NCBI GenBank assembly: GCA_037893245.1
Contig: JBAIAA010001133.1
Span: 1-64,000 of the forward strand
Direction of reading: 5' to 3'
Origin: Crossaster papposus
Taxonomy: Eukaryota > Echinodermata > Asteroidea > Velatida > Solasteridae
DNA: 64,000 nucleotides
In this document: one piece after another, positions 1 through 10,600 of the stretch
Numbering within the stretch: the stretch's first letter is position 1
How the letters are laid out: every line of letters begins with the position of its first letter
Made by a program: the position numbers and the translations under genes
Notes under the pieces: model-generated
Databases searched by the model: none
Seen by the model: only the letters and a program-made list of their open reading frames with translations
What the model was told of the DNA's origin: nothing

Positions 1-127
1 GACAAACTCGTATGCAAACCAACTCGTACGCGGACCAACTCGTACGCGGACCAACTCGTACGCGGACCAACTCGTACGCGGACCAACTCGTACGCGGACC
101 AACTCGTACGCGGACCAACTCGTACGC
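1..127. repeat. 16-bp tandem repeat array, left arm of element a
   Basis: About eight copies of ACTCGTACGCGGACCA run from the window edge and decay at the right border into GTGCCAAATAC. The unit differs at two positions from the reverse complement of the array at 609-2140, so the two arrays face each other across about 480 bp. This matches the design of the elements at 2183-3783 and 18053-20308. The left end of the element lies outside the window, so its terminus and target duplication cannot be seen. Confidence 0.9.
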
Positions 128-608
128 GTGCCAAATACTTTTTTGTTCTAAATCTTAAAAATACTAATTAAATCATAAATGAAAACATCAGTCTAAAAAT
201 TAAAGGGCATTACTATTATTAAATGAAATTATGTCAAACGATGATTAACCCTAACTCCCTCACCATTAAACAATACAATTCCTTCAAAATCCTCCAACTT
301 CCTTTGTTGTGTAGGGAGTTAGGGTTAAGAAATTAAAACCAAGATGTATAATAAACAATACTACATTTGTACACAAATGCCTTTGTAAAAAGAGAAGTCT
401 TAAGCAATAATATTCTTAAAAATCGAAAGAGATGACACTGAACAGACTGAATCTCATGCATTTTGTACATTCTTACATTTAATAGAAATAAAATTGTTGA
501 CAAATGTATACAAGGCTAAAGGTTAATAATGCCAAAAAGGTTAATAATGCCCAACATCGTACAGATTCATCGACGCCGCCCGGTACCCATGAACAACATT
601 TTTAAATC
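128..608. other. AT-rich interior between the two facing 16-bp arrays
   Basis: No coding sequence is recognised. It contains a small TTAA-ended hairpin element (245-328) and is otherwise AT-rich. It does not show the conserved interior segment shared by the two sister elements further on. Confidence 0.5.
245..328. mobile_element. 84-bp TTAA-ended inverted-repeat mini-element
   Basis: The left end TTAACCCTAACTCCCT is matched by the right end AGGGAGTTAGGGTTAA in perfect inversion. Both ends contain TTAA, the target duplicated by piggyBac- and Kolobok-type transposases. A lone copy of the right end occurs at 6841-6857 and related ends occur at 43240-43297 and 43675-43690, so it belongs to a dispersed family. 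The G-rich strand resembles telomere repeats but is not a telomeric array. Confidence 0.6.
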
Positions 609-2140
609 GCGTACGAGTTGGCTCGCGTACGAGTTGGCTCGCGTACGAGTTGGCTCGCGTACGAGTTGGCTCGCGTACGAGTTGGCTCGCGTACGAGTTG
701 GCTCGCGTACGAGTTGGCTCGCGTACGAGTTGGCTCGCGTACGAGTTGGCTCGCGTACGAGTTGGCTCGCGTACGAGTTGGCTCGCGTACGAGTTGGCTC
801 GCGTACGAGTTGGCTCGCGTACGAGTTGGCTCGCGTACGAGTTGGCTCGCGTACGAGTTGGCTCGCGTACGAGTTGGCTCGCGTACGAGTTGGCTCGCGT
901 ACGAGTTGGCTCGCGTACGAGTTGGCTCGCGTACGAGTTGGCTCGCGTACGAGTTGGCTCGCGTACGAGTTGGCTCGCGTACGAGTTGGCTCGCGTACGA
1001 GTTGGCTCGCGTACGAGTTGGCTCGCGTACGAGTTGGCTCGCGTACGAGTTGGCTCGCGTACGAGTTGGCTCGCGTACGAGTTGGCTCGCGTACGAGTTG
1101 GCTCGCGTACGAGTTGGCTCGCGTACGAGTTGGCTCGCGTACGAGTTGGCTCGCGTACGAGTTGGCTCGCGTACGAGTTGGCTCGCGTACGAGTTGGCTC
1201 GCGTACGAGTTGGCTCGCGTACGAGTTGGCTCGCGTACGAGTTGGCTCGCGTACGAGTTGGCTCGCGTACGAGTTGGCTCGCGTACGAGTTGGCTCGCGT
1301 ACGAGTTGGCTCGCGTACGAGTTGGCTCGCGTACGAGTTGGCTCGCGTACGAGTTGGCTCGCGTACGAGTTGGCTCGCGTACGAGTTGGCTCGCGTACGA
1401 GTTGGCTCGCGTACGAGTTGGCTCGCGTACGAGTTGGCTCGCGTACGAGTTGGCTCGCGTACGAGTTGGCTCGCGTACGAGTTGGCTCGCGTACGAGTTG
1501 GCTCGCGTACGAGTTGGCTCGCGTACGAGTTGGCTCGCGTACGAGTTGGCTCGCGTACGAGTTGGCTCGCGTACGAGTTGGCTCGCGTACGAGTTGGCTC
1601 GCGTACGAGTTGGCTCGCGTACGAGTTGGCTCGCGTACGAGTTGGCTCGCGTACGAGTTGGCTCGCGTACGAGTTGGCTCGCGTACGAGTTGGCTCGCGT
1701 ACGAGTTGGCTCGCGTACGAGTTGGCTCGCGTACGAGTTGGCTCGCGTACGAGTTGGCTCGCGTACGAGTTGGCTCGCGTACGAGTTGGCTCGCGTACGA
1801 GTTGGCTCGCGTACGAGTTGGCTCGCGTACGAGTTGGCTCGCGTACGAGTTGGCTCGCGTACGAGTTGGCTCGCGTACGAGTTGGCTCGCGTACGAGTTG
1901 GCTCGCGTACGAGTTGGCTCGCGTACGAGTTGGCTCGCGTACGAGTTGGCTCGCGTACGAGTTGGCTCGCGTACGAGTTGGCTCGCGTACGAGTTGGCTC
2001 GCGTACGAGTTGGCTCGCGTACGAGTTGGCTCGCGTACGAGTTGGCTCGCGTACGAGTTGGCTCGCGTACGAGTTGGCTCGCGTACGAGTTGGCTCGCGT
2101 ACGAGTTGGCTCGCGTACGAGTTGGCTCGCGTACGAGTTG
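609..2140. repeat. Near-perfect 16-bp minisatellite, about 96 copies
   Basis: The unit GCGTACGAGTTGGCTC repeats without visible variation for about 1.53 kb. Each unit carries the palindrome CGTACG and several CpGs. Because 16 is not a multiple of 3 and the unit lacks stop codons in every phase, long open frames appear in several frames; these are artefacts of the repeat. The homogeneity implies very recent expansion or gene conversion. It is the right arm of a structure whose left arm is at 1-127. Confidence 0.95.
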
Positions 2141-2192
2141 GAAAGGAAACTAAACGTACAGAATGCGAGTCATACTATTCACGGTGTCAGGT

Positions 2193-2395
2193 CAACTCGC
2201 CCCCTGACCGACTCGCCCCTTACCTACTCGCCCCTTTCCAACTCGCCCCTTTCCAACTCGCCCCCTTACCAACTCGCCCCCTGACCGACTCGCCCCTTAC
2301 TAACTCGCCCCCTGACCGAATCGCCCCCTGGCCGACTCGCCTCCTGGCCGACTCGCCTCCTGACCGACTCGCCCCCTGACCGAATCGCCCCCTGG
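2193..2395. repeat. Left subterminal array of element b
   Basis: About 13 imperfect 16-bp units of ACTCGCCCCCTGACCG, with some units 13-15 bp long (for example ACTCGCCCCTTACCT). The same unit appears inverted at 3604-3774. Repeated subterminal motifs of this kind often serve as transposase-binding sites in hAT- and P-like elements; that role is inferred here. Confidence 0.85.
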
Positions 2396-2778
2396 TTTGA
2401 TTTACATGTATCTTTAATTCTATAATTTGTATCATTTGCCCTCGTAGAAAAGACGATGTGGGTAAACTTTTTCCTTGATTATTCTCTTGCATAGGCCATA
2501 ATCTCGATTATTTTTATCTAAGTTTTAGAAAATACCTTTTGATGTTCGTTTCGGTGGTGGAAATTAAAGACAAAGCAGTAGGCCGGAATCCTCGAAGCCA
2601 AAAAAGTTAAGCTCATAACAATTTAGTTATACATTTAAAGAAAATTGGGGGGGGGGCGAAATAATCATGTTTGGTTCTTGTTTTTATGAGGTTTTTCTCG
2701 GAGCGCGGGGGGACAAGTTGATCACATAATTTGATGCGATTTTGTTTACTGCTTTCCAACCCAATAGGGCTTTTCAAG

Positions 2779-3019
2779 GAAGCTATAGGGAATCTGTCAA
2801 TCACTCCACCATTCTTTGTTACGAAAACCAACGCTCTTAATGAGGGATTGAACTGGGTGTTACGACGCTCATCTACAAAACTCTCGGCTCCCTCTGATCA
2901 GTCCGCCAAACGTGGTGAAAGATGGTGAAAAACCCGCAGATCAAAGAGCTGACAGTTAATACAATGAAGTCGCTAATTTGACCAATGAGGTTGCTACTTT
3001 TGGAGAAGGGGGGACTGTT
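2779..3019 (+). pseudogene. Conserved interior segment of element b (decayed coding sequence?)
   Basis: This stretch aligns by eye with 19734-19970 in element c, including TTTGACCAATGAGGTTGCTA and TGATCAGTCCG. The + frame gives EAIGNLSI followed by STKLSAPSDQSAKRGER. Element c gives KAIRNLSIN and TKLSASFDQSDKQGER, with a stop between them. The similarity at the protein level suggests an ancestral coding exon, perhaps of the lost transposase or a captured gene. The protein family is not recognised. Confidence 0.4.
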
Positions 3020-3603
3020 TTTGGTATTTTGTATGTCCAATGGTGTTAAATGTGATTTTCACATTTTATAAGACGTTTGGTATATGTCGTGTTAGACCTG
3101 AGAATATTCAGAACATAAAAAGCACGAACTTTTTAAAGACACATCCATAAACCGTTTTTATGCATGCTTTAGGGTGGGTTTTTGCGGGGCACGCGAACGA
3201 TTTGCGAAGGATGCGATCGAATGCCAAAAAATGGCAAAGTCAACATTCGTATTTTTAAGTTTCCAAAACATGCGCGGGGGTTCGGAATCGTCGTCATTTA
3301 TTGTTCGCGGGAGTCCAGTCTAGTCCATCACATTGTAGATTTCTCCTTAATTATAATATTTGAATCATTTCTTTGTATGCCTAATGTAAATAAATTGTAC
3401 ACAACTTGAGGAAGAATATTATTAGAAAGTTGTCCGTTTCCAGTTTCTTGGAAGTCGCATTCTTGCAGCCTATTTTTTGCTTCCTCTGATCAGTTCGCAA
3501 AATGTCTAAGTTGAGAGTTCGTTTTTATTCCTCCAAATGACGAATTTTATGGTAACGAATATACATGATGTACATCGATCGTACAAGGTCCATAAATCAA
3601 ACG

Positions 3604-3774
3604 AGGGGGCGAGTCGGTCAGGGGGCAAGTCGGTCAGGAGGCGAGTCGGCCAGGGGGCGAGTCGGTCAGGGGGCGAGTTAGTAAGGGGCGAGTCGGTCAG
3701 GGGGCGAGTCGGTCAGGGGGCGAGTTGGTAAGGGGCGAGTAGGTAAGGGGCGAGTCGGTCAGGGGGCGAGTTGA
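3604..3774. repeat. Right subterminal array of element b (inverted)
   Basis: About ten to eleven units reading CGGTCAGGGGGCGAGT on the + strand, the reverse complement of the left array. The array ends with GAGTTGACC, the inverted counterpart of GGTCAACTC at the left end. Confidence 0.85.
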
Positions 3775-3783
3775 CCTACAATC

Positions 3784-4658
3784 CTATTCACGGACTACAC
3801 ACCGACAACACAAATTGGTGCCAACTAATATTACATTTTTACGATTGAGAAAGTGGATGAGATTTGATTTGAGTCACCATTTTCCTTGTAAATGTACTTT
3901 ATTTTCCTCAAAAGTCTTATTGTTATTTTTTTTTATTTTTTTTTTTAAGCACCAACTATCTTTATGACACTAACAGTTTTCTGACAATATATTATCTTAT
4001 TAAAGACAGCTTTTTGCAGGAAGTTTTGTCATGCTCAAAATTGACAAATTTGAAATGGCATCGAGGACTGCAAACAGCAGTCCTTCTGATTTGAGGCGTG
4101 CGATCGCACCCCCACGCCATCGCACGCTTAAAAGCTTCCCCAGGAGTGCGAATAATCCCACGCCTTAATCCCTCTGCACCACACGCCTCAATGTACATTT
4201 CCAGCGTAATCCACTTCATAATTTGTGAAATAAAATACGTCGGTGATTTAGGAAAAAAAGGAAAAAATTACGCCCACCGTATTTTGTATTGATCAACTTA
4301 GTGCCGGTAGCGCGTAACGGATTTCGCTGGCCGACAGTGTGCCTTGTCCCATGTACGTACAATTCGACCATTGATGTTTTGGATATTTAGGGATGAAAAC
4401 ATATTAAAGAGTTTTAAAATATGGCACGTTTACAAATGTACATGTACATTGCCCGTGCTTGTGGGCACTTTGACCTAGCCCGCTAGCCCGCCTGGGGCAG
4501 CGCGCACACCATGCACGGTTAACGTTGACCGAGGCGACCGTTTTCCGTCGTGTGGGGCGCACCCAAAGGCCGCGGCTTTGCTTGACCAAGGTACGAGTTG
4601 ACCTGCTTTCATACGAACATGTCAGATTTTGATATGTGCTTTTTTTCTCTTTGTGCAG
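3784..4658. other. No gene recognised
   Basis: Contains a T-rich tract near 3925-3950 and a GC-richer stretch at 4450-4600. No exon, RNA gene or element ends could be supported. Upstream exons of the gene starting at 4659 may lie here or before the window, but none is convincing. Confidence 0.4.
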
Positions 4659-7600
4659 GAACCACTCGTGGGTCAGCTTTGTTGGGTTTGCTGAGTCTTT
4701 CAATGATGCCTTCGGTCTTTCAAGACAAGCAGGTATAAACATGCACACAATGTGGAATGGATCATTTCATATGCCACCAAATAAAGTTTTTCTTTACATC
4801 ACACAAATGTGAAACTATCATTATTTGTTTTGTACAACGTATGAATAAATCCGTGTCATCTTATTGGATAGCACGGCTGTGCTGTTTCCTGTATAAAATA
4901 AACATTTTGGCAGTGCAACCGCACCGTGTATTGGGAACAATAATTCAGTACATGTTATCAACAACCCACCAATCAGATGACGTGGGTTTATTCAGATCTT
5001 GTTTCACAGCTAATATATATCACTTCTACTATAATACTTCTGAATAATACTTCTTGTTATAAATCAAGGGGTCTCAGCTAAGAACATTTCATCGGCCTTC
5101 TACAACGGCGAGATGGAAAACGAACTTCGGGAATTGAGAAGACTTGTGATATGTTTGGCTTGATGAAAGTGGATGCAGACAGAAAAAAGATCATGAAACA
5201 GGTTGAAACTCTGCGTCGCCAGAAGCCGTATGCTCACACAGTTTGCCATCCTAATTGTGCAGCAAAAGGTTTGTTTTTGTGAAATTAGTCTGTACTAATG
5301 AGATTCATTAATACTACTGTAACACTGAATTGTTCATGGTATAAGGTGGTATATTGATACCGTACCTAAGTCAGGTTACTTTAGTGTTGGTTGAGAGCTA
5401 TAGAGCAAGTGTGTATAACTAGAGACAGAAGAAGAAAGAATACACAGAAGAACAGACGAATCTCACTGCATGGGACAAGTACTGGGCCACTATATGTTTA
5501 TTTTTCAAACACAGACGAATACTGTTTTACAGGAGATGGTCTCAGGTGAGAGTGTGTACTCACTGAGATCCCAAGAAGGTCTAAAGCTAAGGCATGGGGG
5601 GCTGACTTGAATATTGGGTGCTGCAAGGAGGTGCTGTGTGGGCACAAGATAATAAAATAAGGGGACTTTAATTAATAGTTATTAAATACATGTGTGGTCA
5701 CAAGGACTGGTCCCTCACAAGGTTTCGGGGTAATAAAATGTAGGCAGGGTGTCTGGGAGGATTCTGGGCTTGGGCCATTAACTAAATTAGGGTGATCATT
5801 AACTTGTCATCAGGGGAGGTAGAATGTTGGGGCTTACAATAAAGAGATACATAAAATGCCACCAGGTTAGTTAAGATGTGGGCTTTACACTACCATTAAA
5901 TCTACATTTGGACAATATTGTTAAGAAAACAACAAAAACAAATTAATGTTAGATCTGATGATATTGACGTTTTAACTTTTGCATGTCCCCACCAATTTGT
6001 CATTCTTAACAGGTTGTGGCCGTGTGTTTGTTGCAGATGGCATATGGAAGCTTAGTTTTCCGCATTGCATGCACAAATGCCAGGTCAGTACATGTACCAT
6101 GTATATTGTAAGATTTGTAATTGTTTTTATATTGTTTGATATAAAATCAATTTGCGTTTTAATATATTTTCCTGTTGATTGTTAATATCAAGCTCACTTA
6201 TATTTAGATTTTATCACCCATAAAAGTTTAACCTGTCTGTGTTCTGGTGAAGAACATAGTATATTAGTCAATGAAAAATAGCCTTTTTACAGATCCACGG
6301 TTATTCGTTGTATTAGAGTTAATAAAATGTAATTTATATTAACAGATTTTAGGGAAAAAACCCAGAATGGATTAGGGCTGTTGACTTTTTCCATTAAATG
6401 TACTTAGTACTGATTGATAGAGATATTGTCCTAAAAAAACAAATGAGAAAAATGAGATGGCTAAACGGGCCCTGAACCTCGTTTTTGATTTTAGTTTGCC
6501 CTAAACAAAACGATCAGTATCCTTCTTTCCTGGTGCCATTTTTGGTTCTTATATAGTTACACATTTTGTTTACCCTAACTATTCCAAATACTCGAAAATC
6601 ATCTTTGCAAAATGCATGATTTTGCAGAATTGAGGGCACTTGGAGGTTGATGCATGTGTTCAGACCCTTGTTGTAATAGGGCACTGCACTTTGCATCTGT
6701 TTGTTACCTTGTGTTTGGCTGCTTTATAGCCCGATGGTAAACCCACTGCATTATTATTACCGTATTTAGGAAGTAGTTGCCATTAAACAAAAAATTATTC
6801 GTGACTTTTGCAGGATTCAGGTTGTGTAAGAAAAATGGAGTAGGGAGTTAGGGTTAATAATGGAAATGTATTCCTTAAGTAATCCAAAAAAATATTAATG
6901 ATCAGTCCATAAATAACAAATAGTGGCCAGTGATTGAAAGCATATCTGCCCAAGTGTCAGCATGGTAAAGTTGTAAAAGTAGGCACCTTGACCCACATGG
7001 TTTATGTAAAGCTTATACCTTGATCATTTCCCCCCCTTTCTGATCCAATTGTGTTCTATGTCATCTGTGCAACACATGCATTTATCAATTTCTTATGTTA
7101 CGTAGTCAGTGTGTATCTCATTTTTTTATTGTTCAAATTCTCATCCTCATTTAGAACAAGGTGTCAGGTATCCCTGTTCCCAGCCTACCAGATGTGTGCA
7201 CCAACTCTCCAGTTCGTGGAAAGGCTTTCTGTGCAGAACACTGTGAACATGCTGCAAAGTCTGAAATACCAACAGGGCTGCGTGATTTTCTTAAACACTG
7301 CGATGTGAACAAAACAGACCCAAGCCCAACAGGTATCAATCTTTTCATTTAAATGTTTTGTAATTAAATTAATTCATTCAAAAGACTTTTTGTTTCAAAA
7401 AAAGGTTTTTCGGTAATTCGAAAATGTGTAGGTGGATAATGATGTCGTACTCATTTGTACTGTTGTACTCATATTTGTGCATTGCAGTACGAAGGCCTTT
7501 AAATGAGGTTGTTGTCCCCTAGAAGAAACAAATAAAACATATCTTATGAATGAATGCCCTTTGTTCAATATCCATCAGGATAATCTTCAACTTTGCATCT

Positions 7601-10600
7601 AAGACAATAAACGTTGTTTGACATTAAAAGTCACTTTTGTTTTTGTTTTTAGGCCAATGTACATCTACTGAGAGTCAAATTGGAGATGAGATTGATGGCA
7701 ACTGTAACCTAGAATCTGACACCAATTGTAATGGTTTGCACGACATGTTCCAGTAAGATTATTTATTTATTGCAAATATAATTGGGCAAAGCACTTAGTC
7801 ACTCATTGCTTCTCTCTACCCAGGAGTAAATGGGTACGTGAGGGCGGATAGGGTTAGCTGCTTTCCGCCGAAATGGCAGCATGATGATTGAGCCGTATAC
7901 TTCCATGAAATTTGGAATGTTTCGTTGTCCTATAATAGTGAGCAATGGTAATAATTCTAGCGCCGCGTGTGCCAGTAGGGGTGGATACATGCGCTTTATA
8001 AATATCCATTATTATTATTATAATATTCAAAATATCATCGTTTTCAGGAAATGACTATCTCTTGCTGGTACACACAATTTAGGCGATTTTCTAATTTAAC
8101 TATTTACAGACCTTGCTGGGCAGATGACAGTGCCTGTGACTTTTGACATTGCACACAGGAAGCTGTTTGGCGATGAAAGCTCCCCAAGTGGACCAAGGTG
8201 ACCTTAAACAATAAACATACCTCCGGTATAATCGAACACATACAAGAGCAAACCTGTCTCTCTGTATACATGTTATACGTATATAAATGTGTGCATTTTT
8301 CTCGGTCTCCGGCAGCTGACAGCGTTTATATTTGCCACGGGTACCGTTAAGGATACCTAGTAGACATTGACGGGGTTGATTTTTAATTGTTTTATTAGGG
8401 CGATTACATAATTACTTAATAATGTTAGTGATAGCCTATAGCCGCGCAATTAGGAACGATAAACAAAAACACAAAAGAGCACTTAACGTTAACGTTAGTG
8501 ATGGAATGACGGTATTACTTACATTTGGGATCACACTTGACAAAGTAATAAACACAGTACTGTCAGTACTATCTCTCAAGGTTTGTTAGCATTCAAAACA
8601 AATTATAAACAAATAGTTGCAGTGAAGCTCCCCATGCCAATTATTGTATCGCAAAGCAGTTAATAATTATATGCATTGAAAAAATTAATCAAATACCACA
8701 CGATGGGATGTGATGAAACACAGCTAATTAGAGAGTAAACTGTTAATAATTCACAGCACTAATTACCAAATTGTTTTTGATGAATTTTGGAATTGTCTTT
8801 GATAATTAATATAATTTTGACACAATAACATAATGCAATTCTCGTTATTCAGTGCCAGCTCCACTCAGAAGTCGGATGATTTGGAAGTAATGGAAGTGGA
8901 AGATGGTAAGTTTGAGGAAGAGCATTAAGTATATGAATAAACCATATAGTACATGACATTTAATTCATGTTCAAAAACACTCCTGCTTTATTTGAGGCTC
9001 ATACATAGAGCAAACAAATAATAGTTTAAAGGCAGGGCAATGTACAAAATAAATGGCATCCTTAAAAATGTACTTGTCCAAACATACATTTGTACTCGAG
9101 AGTGATGGTCAGACTACAAAACAATAATTTCAAATTTTCAAGCATGTGAACTGAAATGGTTTAGTTCCGTCATTTTATTTACAGACCGTGTGCCCCGGAA
9201 AAGAAAAACTGCGGTACTGGAGGAAAGCTCTTCCTTCGAAAGCTCAAGCCAGCATTCCAAGGGGAATGAAGTAAGCTAATATAATTAACAACTAATTTGT
9301 ACTCTTACTGTTTATGGTGGTGACTAGGATGTAATTAGTGATAACGTCCCATTGACTGACACAAATGTGTTTTCTATTTTTCTTGAATACATTTTAGGGT
9401 GGTGCAGCAGGTTAAAAAAAATGCACATAAGAAGCAAATACCAGAGTAAATCTTCTCTTGTGAAAGCTCAAGCCAGCTTGCTTTATACTACAGATTATGC
9501 ATCAACCTAAAATTTGACACTTCAGCGTTACCTAGGGTGTAGTAAATCTGGCACTATCTCAGGTTCCTGCTTTACAGTCAGTGCTGCCATGCACTTTCCA
9601 TTCACTACAACGTTCCAATTAGAAATAGTCGGCTATCTGTCTCAATCCTTTCCCCAAACACTGTACACCTGCTTCTTCCTTCCAAACTAAAAGTAAAAGC
9701 TCAGATTTTGCAAACTACATGTACATGGAATTTGTGCCTCTATTTGATCAGGGTTGCCCGACCCAACCTTGTCAAATGACTTTGTCAAGTCTGAAGTATT
9801 TACCCGTTTTTATTCATACCGTATGAAGTATTCGCTAATATTATAGCAATGCTAAAAAACAAACAGTAAATACTTTTTGTTTTAGCAAATGCTTCCCAGT
9901 GAAAACATTTACTTGATTTGTATTAATACACTTTCTAGTAATTGATAATTTCTTTTAACCAAAAGCAAGTGTTAGTTTTTATTAATAGGACCCATTGTCC
10001 AAATAAGGTTAATTTTGTTATTGCATTACAAAAGTTAGCAGAAAGAGACTATGCAATCACTATCTCCTTATTTAGTAAGCTGCAGACGTATGTATAAGAC
10101 ATCATTATTAGCAAATTTGAAAATTTTTATTTCGTTGCATTGTCGAAAATCAAATAGTATAGTTTGATACAAAATTAACAAAACTTTCTTTTGAACAGGA
10201 TTTGTGCAAAACTTGCAATCGGACAACCCCCCTTAAAACCAGCGGACGTCGTATAAAGGTAATTGAGTGTTGATTTTGAATAAGATCCACATTTACAACA
10301 GTATCTTGGCGATTGTACATACCGGAGGAAAATAGACATTACTTTATGAATCACAATAAAACTTGACAATAGACAAAAAGGTTTCAGAAAGGTATAAATG
10401 ATTCCAACGGCGGTTAGTCAATCATTTTTTACAAAGTTATTTTTGGTTACATATATGTCACTCCCTCAGGTTTGGATACGGTGTGTTATATAATAATTCA
10501 TATCCTTAAGTATATTATCACATTTGATTCAGTGATTTTATGTAACATCCATATTGGGGGGTAGAATGTTTTGGAAGGTTTTAATTATTTTGTTTAACAA

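Larger units (their letters stand above)
2183..3783. mobile_element. Element b: transposon with inverted subterminal 16-bp arrays
   Basis: About 1.6 kb. The ends are inverted: the left begins near GGTGTCAGGTCAACTCG and the reverse complement of the right end reads GATTGTAGGTCAACTCG. CTATTCAC is present directly outside both ends (2175-2182 and 3784-3791), consistent with an 8-bp target duplication; the following GG is also shared, so 8-10 bp is possible. Inside each end is an array of ACTCGCCCCCTGACCG units (2193-2395, and inverted at 3604-3774). The 2779-3019 segment is shared with the element at 18053-20308. No intact transposase is present, so this is a non-autonomous or decayed copy. An 8-bp duplication fits hAT, P or KDZ/Zisupton classes; the class is not resolved. 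Confidence 0.7.

Noticed and set aside
245..328. Telomere-like GGGTTAGGG sequence
   Set aside because: Only single short motifs at inverted-repeat ends (also at 6841 and 43240), with no tandem TTAGGG array.
529..2379. A 616-aa open frame made of RTSWLAYELARVRVGS repeats
   Set aside because: It is the translation of the 16-bp minisatellite, which lacks stop codons in all phases. Three overlapping versions exist in different frames and there is no independent coding evidence.
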